A stretch of DNA of 6,235 nucleotides, from positions 1 to 6,235 of the forward strand of contig JAUVBC010000136.1 in the NCBI GenBank assembly GCA_030591405.1. The letters are read 5' to 3'. This document shows positions 1 through 4,884 of this stretch, in pieces. The notes beneath the pieces are model-generated. The model was not told the origin of the DNA, made no database searches, and saw only the letters and a list, made by a program, of their open reading frames with translations. Source of the DNA: Candidatus Zixiibacteriota bacterium (GTDB lineage: Bacteria > Zixibacteria > MSB-5A5 > GN15 > PGXB01). The translations under genes and the position numbers were made by a program. Numbering within the stretch: position 1 is the stretch's first letter; each line of letters opens with the position of its first letter.

Positions 1-467
1 ACTATCGCTTTGGAGATATCAAAATCGACACAAATTTCAACCACTTCATTTTCATTCAGCGTGAAATCAAGATTGAATTTTAGCCCCGACTGCGATCCGC
101 TGGGAACTACCAGAGGATAGCTGTGTCCGGCAATAACGATTTCGTTACTGTCGGCAAGGATAAAACGAGCCTGGGTGTAATGCCCCGTCAAAAGCGAATC
201 GTCCACCATTACGACAGTTGAACCGTTGACTAATTCAAGAAAATCGATTGTCGTATCCATCTCGGCAATAGTCTGCCATCCGGACCCATCACGGTGAATC
301 AGAACTTCATAAACAGTGAGGTTGATCTGCTCCACATCGACCGGCGGAGGTGAATCAAAAACTTCTAATCTTACCTTTCCGTAAGTCGGCAGGCTATTTT
401 CGGCATTATCATCTCCACAGCCGACGATAAACAAGACTGCGATTAAAACAATCAATAGATGTTTCAT
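1..467 (-). CDS. DUF4382 domain lipoprotein, C-terminus beyond window edge
   Basis: Reading the minus strand from ATG at 467 gives 155 codons with no stop before the window edge, so the gene is partial at its 3' end. The N-terminus is a lipoprotein signal: MKH, a hydrophobic stretch (residues 4-15), then the lipobox I-V-G-C with Cys17 as the predicted lipidated residue, followed by Gly-Asp-Asp. The mature part matches the DUF4382 pattern: VRLEVFDSPPPVDVEQINLT (32-51), an E-V-x-I-H-R strand (54-59), FLELVNGS (76-83), GHYTQARFIL (95-104) and YPLVVPSGSQSGLKFN (117-132). The family is an extracytoplasmic beta-sandwich-like domain of unknown function, so this is probably a membrane-anchored surface or periplasmic protein. 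AGGA at 475-478 lies 7 bases before the ATG and supports this start. The family call is from memory of its motifs; the molecular role is unknown. Confidence 0.85.
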   Translation of the reverse strand, partial: MKHLLIVLIAVLFIVGCGDDNAENSLPTYGKVRLEVFDSPPPVDVEQINLTVYEVLIHRDGSGWQTIAEMDTTIDFLELVNGSTVVMVDDSLLTGHYTQARFILADSNEIVIAGHSYPLVVPSGSQSGLKFNLDFTLNENEVVEICVDFDISKAI

Positions 468-531
468 CAATTTTTCCTAACTTATTTAAAATAGTTAATC
501 TGTGCGTAGTAAATGATCTGTTTCTACCAAA

Positions 532-560
532 AAAATACGGCTAAAAACCTATCCTGTCAA
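532..560 (-). promoter_or_regulatory. Candidate sigma70-type promoter of the DUF4382 lipoprotein gene
   Basis: On the minus strand there is a perfect -35 box TTGACA (555-560), a 17-base spacer, and a -10 box TATTTT (532-537; 4 of 6 consensus). Transcription would begin near 525, giving a leader of roughly 58 bases before the ATG at 467. Seen by eye; not scored against a genome-specific matrix. Confidence 0.55.
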
Positions 561-570
561 GATTGTAACT

Positions 571-590
571 AGCAGATAACCATTTCTGCT
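571..590. repeat. Inverted repeat AGCAGA-N8-TCTGCT
   Basis: Perfect 6-base arms (571-576 and 585-590) flank an 8-base spacer. The repeat sits 10 bases upstream of the -35 box of the lipoprotein promoter, where an activator or repressor site could lie. There is no T-tract on either side, so it is not an intrinsic terminator. The regulatory role is inferred from position only. Confidence 0.35.
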
Positions 591-660
591 CAATATCACT
601 TTGTATATATCGACAAGTCCAGCTTGCAATCTTAAGAAAAAATGATTGTGAATTGCATCA

Positions 661-672
661 GCACAATTGTGC
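661..672. repeat. Perfect 12-bp palindrome GCACAATTGTGC
   Basis: The 12 bases equal their own reverse complement, as expected for a dimeric regulator's operator. The same half-sites (TTGTGC and GCACAA) recur at 976-981 and 998-1003 in this intergenic region. No binding protein can be named from the sequence. Confidence 0.35.
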
Positions 673-727
673 CATTAAAGACGCCCTTTAAAAATAAGTA
701 AACCCGCTAATTCATGAAGAGTTACAA

Positions 728-747
728 GTACTATGGGGCCATACTAC
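728..747. repeat. Imperfect inverted repeat, 9-bp arms
   Basis: GTACTATGG (728-736) and CCATACTAC (739-747) are inverted copies matching at 8 of 9 positions, around a GG centre. The tiny centre favours a DNA-binding site over a stable RNA hairpin, though a four-pair stem with a four-base loop could form. Function unknown. Confidence 0.3.
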
Positions 748-796
748 AGAAATCCAGAGGGCATTAAATTTCGTACAATAATCCACCATATAATTC

Positions 797-835
797 GCAA
801 AGAGGACGGAGACTTCCCGGCTCCATCCTCCCTGC
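797..835 (-). repeat. 15-bp hairpin, fully paired only in minus-strand RNA
   Basis: Read on the minus strand, arm GCAGGGAGGAUGGAG (835-821) pairs with CUCCGUCCUCUUUGC (811-797) around the 9-base loop CCGGGAAGU. All 15 positions pair: 12 Watson-Crick and 3 G-U wobbles. On the plus strand the three wobbles become A/C mismatches, so the structure favours minus-strand RNA. A TATAAT box lies just upstream on that strand (856-861). The 3' arm is followed by GAAUUAUAUGG rather than a U-tract, so it is not a standard intrinsic terminator. It could be part of a structured small RNA, an RNA processing site, or a relic of a mobile repeat. It overlaps the doubtful 61-codon frame at 712-897. Confidence 0.45.
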
Positions 836-855
836 CGCTTAAACCAAGACAGGTA

Positions 856-861
856 ATTATA
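856..861 (-). promoter_or_regulatory. Isolated TATAAT -10 box upstream of the hairpin
   Basis: The minus strand reads TATAAT, a perfect -10 hexamer, but no good -35 box lies 16-18 bases upstream and there is no extended TG motif. If active, transcription would start near 849 and run straight into the hairpin at 835-797. Listed only because of that arrangement; such hexamers are common in AT-rich gaps. Confidence 0.2.
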
Positions 862-900
862 AAGCAACGGTAATGCCAACCACTGAAATAATATCATAAC

Positions 901-909
901 TGCTATAAT
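901..909 (+). promoter_or_regulatory. Candidate extended -10 promoter TGCTATAAT
   Basis: TG-n-TATAAT is a complete extended -10 element, which can work without a good -35 box; none is present here. Transcription would begin near 916 and give the DUF2914 gene a leader of about 205 bases, including the inverted repeat at 976-1003. It is an alternative or additional start to the one at 1052-1080. Confidence 0.35.
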
Positions 910-975
910 ACCAACCTATTAGGGACCATTAAAACACCCCTGAAAGGAAAAACCCGTATGGGAAATGCCCGATTA

Positions 976-1003
976 TTGTGCTTCAAATTTTACCGATGCA
1001 CAA
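976..1003. repeat. Inverted repeat TTGTGC-N16-GCACAA
   Basis: The arms at 976-981 and 998-1003 are perfect inverted copies. They are the same hexamers that make up the 661-672 palindrome, in the opposite order. The spacer is long for a hairpin loop, so a protein-binding role upstream of the DUF2914 gene is the more natural reading. This is inference only. Confidence 0.3.
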
Positions 1004-1051
1004 AAATCATAACTTTGCTCAGGTAAATTAACAGGTTGAGTATTTACTTTT

Positions 1052-1080
1052 TTGTTGTCGGCTACCGATAGAGATATTAT
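1052..1080 (+). promoter_or_regulatory. Candidate proximal promoter of the DUF2914 gene
   Basis: TTGTTG (1052-1057; weak -35, 3 of 6) is followed after 17 bases by TATTAT (1075-1080; 5 of 6 to TATAAT). The start point would be near 1087, leaving a leader of about 34 bases before ATG 1121. If real, this explains why the open frame upstream of ATG 1121 (which begins at TTG 1052) would not be translated. Confidence 0.4.
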
Positions 1081-1120
1081 GGTCTATTGTGACCCGAATA
1101 ATAATTTCACGGGAGAAATC

Positions 1121-1579
1121 ATGCTTAAAAAACTATCACTATCAATTCTGGCTCTGGTAATTCTTTTTCCGATCGCATCAATGGCCGAACAGAATATCGA
1201 GACGGTTCTCTGCACTGCAATAGAAAACCGAGTTCCGCTCGATAGTCTTATCCAATTTGATACGGATGTGGAGAGGATTTACCTCTGGACCCGCGTCACC
1301 GGTTATCCGGCTCCAACTGTACTGCGCCACGTCTGGCTCCACGAAGGACTGGAGCGATCCGATGTCGAGATGACGATCAAGGGTGATCCTTGGCGGACCT
1401 GGAGCTATAAAACGATGCGCTCCGAATGGGTCGGAAATTGGGAAGTCAAAATCGTTGGCTCCGATGGCAACGTCATCAAAGCTGTCAATTTCACATTTGG
1501 CAAGGCTGCTACCCCGGATAAGACGGATGAACTGAAACCGGTCGCAACCGATCCGGTTGACTCGACTCAGAAGCAGTAA
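1121..1579 (+). CDS. Secreted DUF2914 domain protein
   Basis: This is a 152-residue protein. I start it at ATG 1121 rather than the in-frame TTG at 1052, because GGGAG (1111-1115) precedes the ATG by 5 bases and the protein then begins with a classical signal peptide: Lys3-Lys4, a hydrophobic core (about 5-19), and likely cleavage after Ser-Met-Ala22. The mature domain carries DUF2914 hallmarks: L-C-T-A-I-E-N-R-V-P (30-39), the F-x-x-D-V-E-R-I-Y-L-W-T-R core (46-58), HVWLHEG (70-76), WRTWSYK (91-97) and the strand WVGNWEVKIVGSDG (103-116). These aromatic-rich strands suggest an extracytoplasmic beta fold. A polar tail follows (about 128-152). The biochemical role of the family is unknown. It stands alone, divergent from the lipoprotein gene and ending 8 bases from the convergent glycosyltransferase gene. 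Confidence 0.88.
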   Translation: MLKKLSLSILALVILFPIASMAEQNIETVLCTAIENRVPLDSLIQFDTDVERIYLWTRVTGYPAPTVLRHVWLHEGLERSDVEMTIKGDPWRTWSYKTMRSEWVGNWEVKIVGSDGNVIKAVNFTFGKAATPDKTDELKPVATDPVDSTQKQ

Positions 1580-1587
1580 AGTGCTTT

Positions 1588-2844
1588 CTATTGTGAAGCG
1601 TTGACTTTGGGCTGATTATCCAAAAGCTCCATAATTTTGCGACCCAAATATCTCTGTATTGCTATCGCCACACCGTACACAAGCGGTAAAATCGGCACGA
1701 TGTAATAGTAGCGAGCGATAAACAGGCAATGGAACAGGCTGTAAAACAATACCATGTATTGCACCATTCGCGCTTCTGGCTTTCTTGAGGCAGGCAGAAG
1801 TCGGACCAAAAAGAATATCCCAAAATAGAAAAAAGGATAAATCAACGCTGTATCCAGATAATGGACGCGCCAGATAAGATTAACCTTTTTTAGCATTAGA
1901 AGCATTGCTCGACCCGGATTATCGGAAATGAAACTCAAGCCCCCTTTATAGAAAGCGCCATTGTCATTTCGGTCCCATTCGTCAAACGGTTCCGGTAGTT
2001 GGTGGCGATGTAAATATCCACCGTTGGCATTCTCATTGAAACCGGTATAAAAATTCAGCCCACTATTGGTTGTAATCGGAATCAGTTTTTCAAAACAGAC
2101 ATAGTTACGAATCGTCCAGGGAGTCACAGCCAGCATAATGCCAAAAAGAAACAGCAGAAGAGCGGGGAACACACTCTTAGTCACTGGCTTCAAACGGTTC
2201 TTGTGACATCCGACAATGTATATCAGCACAGCTGGCACCATCGCCAAAACACGCCCGGTCGCCAACGCCGACAGGCCAAAAAACAGACCGGACCAAAACA
2301 GATCATTCCAACTCAGCTGAGAATTTTTGAACAAAAAATACAAAGCGACAGCGAACAGCAACCCGGTCAAAAGTTCATACTTATAATAAAATTGAAAATT
2401 AAAGATCAGAATAGAATTAAGACAGAGCAAAACCGCCCATCGAGATGTTGTCTCTCCGAAAATGCGCCTGAGGTATTTTTGAGAAACGACCGCTGTCGAT
2501 ACCGCTATCAAAATATTTAACAGGAAAAATAACCATGATGTATGCCCAAACAGTTTATAAAACGAGGCCAGGTAGATGCAAAAGAGGGGCGGCCAATAGG
2601 CGCCACTAAAAGCACCACAGGCAAGAAAACTATCAGATTCATTGATGCTTTGAGCGACCCCTTGATAAATCAGACCATCCACACCGGGGTGCGTTTGGAC
2701 GATAAAGATCAAGGCGACATGCACCAGTACCGAAAATGCCAAACCATATCGATAACGCTTGACGTTCAGACCGTAAAATATGTTTTTGATAAATAGTAAT
2801 ATTGCCATTGGGGATAAGCTAAGTTTGAACCATAAACGGATCAA
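1588..2844 (-). CDS. Glycosyltransferase family 39-like multi-pass membrane protein
   Basis: The 418-residue protein is highly hydrophobic, with about 8-10 likely membrane helices (for example near 33-50, 102-121, 134-150, 156-172, 182-210, 224-241, 333-349, 361-377 and 379-397). It resembles ArnT/PMT-type glycosyltransferases, which use polyprenyl-phosphate sugars on the outer face of the cytoplasmic membrane. Supporting motifs are V-D56-x-x-I-Y in the first loop, Y-W-P-P-L (83-87), TPWTIRNY (241-248), and ITTNSGLNFYTGFNENANGG (257-276), the 'NGGLNFYLGNNPxAxGGY' signature. It is a little shorter than many relatives (450-550 residues). The frame opens at TTG 2844, directly after an in-frame TAG; GGA lies 6 bases upstream. 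ATG 2808 is the alternative start but has no Shine-Dalgarno site. Donor sugar and acceptor cannot be read from sequence. Confidence 0.8.
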   Translation of the reverse strand: MIRLWFKLSLSPMAILLFIKNIFYGLNVKRYRYGLAFSVLVHVALIFIVQTHPGVDGLIYQGVAQSINESDSFLACGAFSGAYWPPLFCIYLASFYKLFGHTSWLFFLLNILIAVSTAVVSQKYLRRIFGETTSRWAVLLCLNSILIFNFQFYYKYELLTGLLFAVALYFLFKNSQLSWNDLFWSGLFFGLSALATGRVLAMVPAVLIYIVGCHKNRLKPVTKSVFPALLLFLFGIMLAVTPWTIRNYVCFEKLIPITTNSGLNFYTGFNENANGGYLHRHQLPEPFDEWDRNDNGAFYKGGLSFISDNPGRAMLLMLKKVNLIWRVHYLDTALIYPFFYFGIFFLVRLLPASRKPEARMVQYMVLFYSLFHCLFIARYYYIVPILPLVYGVAIAIQRYLGRKIMELLDNQPKVNASQ

Positions 2845-2950
2845 CTAAATTCCAAATTATTAAAATTCCAGGAAACTTTCCTTCGATAAAATATTTTTCA
2901 CTCTTTTGCACTAATTGATGCAACTACACAATAAGGGTTCTCTTGTCACT
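2845..2950. other. 106-base gap between 2H phosphoesterase and glycosyltransferase genes
   Basis: Very AT-rich spacer between two minus-strand genes. I find no convincing promoter and no GC-rich stem followed by a U-tract, so the glycosyltransferase may be read through from the upstream operon. An 8-base direct repeat AAATTCCA occurs at 2847-2854 and 2863-2870, immediately upstream of the TTG start. It may be chance in AT-rich DNA. Confidence 0.4.
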
Positions 2951-3487
2951 TCATAAATCAATCCGTTTAATCGTCTTGGTGCCAATGATATCCTGATCTA
3001 TACCATATTCGTCCAAAACAACATCAATCGCAGTTATCTCTGAATTGATTATGAAATTGCTTCTGTTCAACTGCTCCGCCAACCGATCTAGCTCAGTTGG
3101 ATTATCAAAAATACCGATAGTGATGTGAGGGATAAACGGGATATCGGACCTGAGCTCACCGGCTAAAACCCCGGTGTAAAGCGCATCATGCAACTTTTTA
3201 ATGTATTCATTCCCAATATCCGGCATTAAAAACAGGTACCATTGTTTTTCATATTTTCCATAAACGACCGATGCCGACTTGAACGACAATTCGGTCGTAG
3301 AAAATTGACATAGCACTTTTTCTACATGCTTACACAATTTTTCCGAATCAATATTATCAACCGGAAATACCAAGGTGATGTGTGGCTTGATTATCTCAAA
3401 CTGCCGGTCATTCCTGGCTCTGATATCTGAAATTAATTTTCGATCAGAGTCAGACAACTTTGGATAAGCCACGACAAAAAGTGCCAT
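2951..3487 (-). CDS. 2H phosphoesterase, 2'-5' RNA ligase family
   Basis: This 178-residue cytosolic protein has the two H-x-T motifs that define 2H phosphoesterases: PHITLVF with His36 and Thr38, and PHITIGIF with His121 and Thr123. Spacing and total length suit the family, in which the two motifs form one active site acting on 2',3'-cyclic or 2'-5' phosphodiester bonds in RNA or nucleotides. Related members include LigT/ThpR, tRNA-processing cyclic phosphodiesterases and phage enzymes that destroy cyclic-oligonucleotide signals. It looks closest to the generic '2_5_RNA_ligase2' group, so the substrate is open. The start is ATG 3487 with GAGGG at 3491-3495, a short 3-base spacing. It lies 23 bases downstream of the alpha/beta hydrolase gene, probably on the same transcript. 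Confidence 0.87.
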   Translation of the reverse strand: MALFVVAYPKLSDSDRKLISDIRARNDRQFEIIKPHITLVFPVDNIDSEKLCKHVEKVLCQFSTTELSFKSASVVYGKYEKQWYLFLMPDIGNEYIKKLHDALYTGVLAGELRSDIPFIPHITIGIFDNPTELDRLAEQLNRSNFIINSEITAIDVVLDEYGIDQDIIGTKTIKRIDL

Positions 3488-3507
3488 TTTCCCTCGCTGT
3501 AACTTTT

Positions 3508-3526
3508 CCGTTAGCGGCTAAAACGG
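3508..3526 (-). repeat. Small inverted repeat over the hydrolase stop codon
   Basis: CCGTT (3526-3522 on the minus strand) and AACGG (3512-3508) are perfect inverted arms around 9 bases containing the last codons; the hydrolase TAA (3513-3511) overlaps the second arm. The following minus-strand bases are AAAAGTTAC, so it is not an intrinsic terminator. A mild effect on translation coupling or RNA stability is possible. Confidence 0.25.
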
Positions 3527-4614
3527 TACATATTGGATTCCGGGTTATAATAAAGTCCAACCTCGGCCCTCTTGCCATTAAGGGCTTCCTTAAAAAATTT
3601 CTTTACCTTTAGATTTTTGAGCGAATCCCCTTCAAAGTAGGCATGCGAGTTCTTAACTTGGGCCTGATCGGTGAAGTCAATATATTTGGCCCGGGATGAA
3701 TCAAGATAATGTGGGAAATGTCCCAACCGGGCTTGTTGTTCCTCCCCACCTTTAACGCGAGAAAGGCGGAGTGCTTTGTCATCTTCATTAATTGTAACGT
3801 AGATACGCCGACGGCAGTTTATTTTATCAACCCACGATTTGTGCTCTTTGTTATTTGTGTCAGCCGCCACTAAAATGACATTATCAAACATCAATCGATC
3901 ACCATGATAGGAGCCGGATTTGAGCAAATGCTTAAACAGGTAATTTCCCATGCTATGACAAACCAAATTGACCGTAAATGGACATCCGCGACCAACCAAG
4001 CGGTCATACAATTTCATTGCATCCGCTTCACTTCTGGCGCCGTTCTGGGCCAAATCAAGTCTTAACTGGCTAAGAAATTCCTGATTAAACTCGCTCAGAT
4101 AACCGGTTATTTTTTCAAGGCAACGATCCAGCGCGCCCAGAGAAGCCAGTGCATCCCGCTTATCACTCTTATAACTTAGAGATCCTTTAACCCCACCACC
4201 ATTGGCCGGCCAACTAAAAGGAATAACCTCTACACCATATTTGACCGAAAAATTGTGAGCTCGATTTAGCATATCCTCGACATTGTTGTTGAAGCCATGT
4301 ACGAAAAAGACAAGATTTTCCTTTTTGTTTTTCTTACTTTTTAACATGAAATACAGCTTTTTGGCCACATACCAGCTGGAATATTTCTTTTCCCCATTAT
4401 GGCTGGACTGTGTCCCGTTGGCCTTTTCCAGTTTAGCGATCTCGGCTATCATCGCATCGGTAGCCTCGTTTTCGATCAACTTAATATTCCATTTATTTTT
4501 CGACTTTGTGGCTTCGCATAGTCGCAAATCATTGGGACCTTCTCCGCTTGGTTTATTTCCGAGCATTTTCAAATTCTTGCCATTGCGAATGGCTCGATTG
4601 GTCACAAAATACAT
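3511..4614 (-). CDS. DUF900-type alpha/beta serine hydrolase
   Basis: The 367-residue protein has no signal peptide or membrane helix and is predicted cytosolic. Its layout matches the DUF900 (COG4782-like) alpha/beta hydrolases. A short N-terminal strand region begins YFVTNR (2-7). The oxyanion-hole strand FFVHGFNNNVEDML spans 103-116, then FSWP (133-136). The nucleophile elbow is V-C-H-S-M-G-N with Ser221, followed by VILVAADTN (246-254). The segment N-E-D-D-K-A-L-R-L-S-R (276-286) aligns with the family's 'SNDRALLLSR', making Asp279 the likely acid. His324 in NSHAYFEG is the likely catalytic base. The elbow residue before the His is Cys219, where Gly or Ala is commoner. Substrate is unknown; esterase or lipase activity is the family expectation. 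Start ATG 4614 has a perfect AAGGAGG five bases upstream. First gene of the operon with the 2H phosphoesterase. Confidence 0.83.
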   Translation of the reverse strand: MYFVTNRAIRNGKNLKMLGNKPSGEGPNDLRLCEATKSKNKWNIKLIENEATDAMIAEIAKLEKANGTQSSHNGEKKYSSWYVAKKLYFMLKSKKNKKENLVFFVHGFNNNVEDMLNRAHNFSVKYGVEVIPFSWPANGGGVKGSLSYKSDKRDALASLGALDRCLEKITGYLSEFNQEFLSQLRLDLAQNGARSEADAMKLYDRLVGRGCPFTVNLVCHSMGNYLFKHLLKSGSYHGDRLMFDNVILVAADTNNKEHKSWVDKINCRRRIYVTINEDDKALRLSRVKGGEEQQARLGHFPHYLDSSRAKYIDFTDQAQVKNSHAYFEGDSLKNLKVKKFFKEALNGKRAEVGLYYNPESNMYRFSR

Positions 4615-4619
4615 GGTTT

Positions 4620-4626
4620 CCTCCTT
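4620..4626 (-). promoter_or_regulatory. Perfect Shine-Dalgarno site AAGGAGG of the hydrolase gene
   Basis: The minus strand reads AAGGAGG, five bases before ATG 4614. It is the strongest ribosome binding site in the window. It fixes the start codon and suggests efficient translation. Confidence 0.75.
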
Positions 4627-4675
4627 GAAGGGCTAATTGGGATTGATTCTTATTATTTCTGTCGCTTAACAATCA

Positions 4676-4687
4676 CCACCAAGGTGG
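4676..4687. repeat. Short inverted repeat CCACC-AA-GGTGG in the operon leader
   Basis: Five-base perfect arms flank a two-base centre, about 30 bases downstream of the predicted transcription start of the minus-strand operon. It could be a repressor site; a hairpin would be weak (four pairs). Position is the only support. Confidence 0.25.
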
Positions 4688-4723
4688 CATGCTAATTGAT
4701 CGTTTCTTGTACTTGATACAAAT

Positions 4724-4752
4724 TATATAAGCCAACATTAGGAGTATGTCAA
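4724..4752 (-). promoter_or_regulatory. Strong sigma70-type promoter of the hydrolase/2H operon
   Basis: On the minus strand a perfect TTGACA (4747-4752) is followed after 17 bases by TATATA (4724-4729). The overlapping TATAAT at 4722-4727 gives a 19-base spacer as an alternative. Transcription would begin near 4715, leaving a leader of about 100 bases. That leader includes the palindrome-like CCACC-AA-GGTGG at 4676-4687, a possible operator. Confidence 0.6.
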
Positions 4753-4813
4753 TATAATAATTATGAGTGTCTAATACATCCACGTTATCTGCCTCACCCG
4801 TTTTCGATAAAGA

Positions 4814-4848
4814 CGGTTGCCAAACCGGAATGAAACATCAATATTGAT
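4814..4848 (+). promoter_or_regulatory. Candidate DUF418 promoter with two overlapping palindromes
   Basis: TTGCCA (4817-4822; 5 of 6 to TTGACA) is followed after 17 bases by AATATT (4840-4845; 4 of 6 to TATAAT). Transcription would start near 4852, about 33 bases before ATG 4885. Two inverted repeats overlie the boxes: CGGTT-GCCA-AACCG (4814-4827) over the -35, and the perfect 12-bp palindrome ATCAATATTGAT (4837-4848) over the -10. That placement would suit repression by a dimeric regulator, though no regulator gene is present in the window. Confidence 0.4.
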
Positions 4849-4884
4849 CCTGCGTATCTAAGGCAAACGAAAGGGGTAATTGCA

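Larger units (their letters stand above)
468..1120. other. 653-base divergent intergenic region, no convincing gene
   Basis: This gap separates the minus-strand lipoprotein gene from the plus-strand DUF2914 gene. It is AT-rich compared with the flanking genes. The only open frames are a 61-codon one on the minus strand (712-897) and a 22-codon one on the plus strand (958-1026); neither has recognisable protein features. The region holds candidate promoters at 532-560 (minus), 856-861 (minus, -10 only), 901-909 (plus) and 1052-1080 (plus). It also holds inverted repeats at 571-590, 661-672, 728-747, 797-835 and 976-1003. I see no transposase remnant, tRNA or recognised riboswitch. A regulatory leader or a small RNA is possible but unproven. 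Confidence 0.6.

Noticed and set aside
712..897. 61-codon minus-strand open frame in the intergenic region
   Set aside because: No Shine-Dalgarno site before ATG 897, a Trp- and Cys-rich composition unlike a folded protein, no recognisable family, and it runs through the 797-835 hairpin. Most likely chance.
958..1026. 22-codon plus-strand mini-frame preceded by AAAGGA (943-948)
   Set aside because: It could be a leader peptide downstream of the extended -10 at 901-909, but it shows no run of regulatory codons and no attenuator hairpin follows. Too short to support as a gene.
1052..1120. N-terminal extension of the DUF2914 protein starting at TTG 1052
   Set aside because: It would bury the signal peptide behind 23 polar residues. 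ATG 1121 has GGGAG at good spacing and starts cleanly with the signal sequence.
2203..2796. Two plus-strand open frames (2203-2520 and 2542-2796)
   Set aside because: They lie antisense inside the glycosyltransferase gene, and their basic, Gln/Lys-rich composition is what the reverse strand of a hydrophobic coding region yields.
2871..2881. GGAAA-C-TTTCC inverted repeat as a terminator for the hydrolase/2H operon
   Set aside because: The loop is too small for a stable hairpin, and no proper U-tract follows on the minus strand.
2951..3487. The 2H phosphoesterase as an anti-phage or anti-CBASS signal-degrading enzyme
   Set aside because: Some phage 2H enzymes do this, but there are no phage or defence genes nearby and the sequence looks like the generic cellular family.
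4283..4636. Hydrophobic plus-strand open frame over the hydrolase start
   Set aside because: Antisense shadow of the lysine-rich N-terminal half of the hydrolase; the hydrolase frame has a perfect ribosome site and family motifs.
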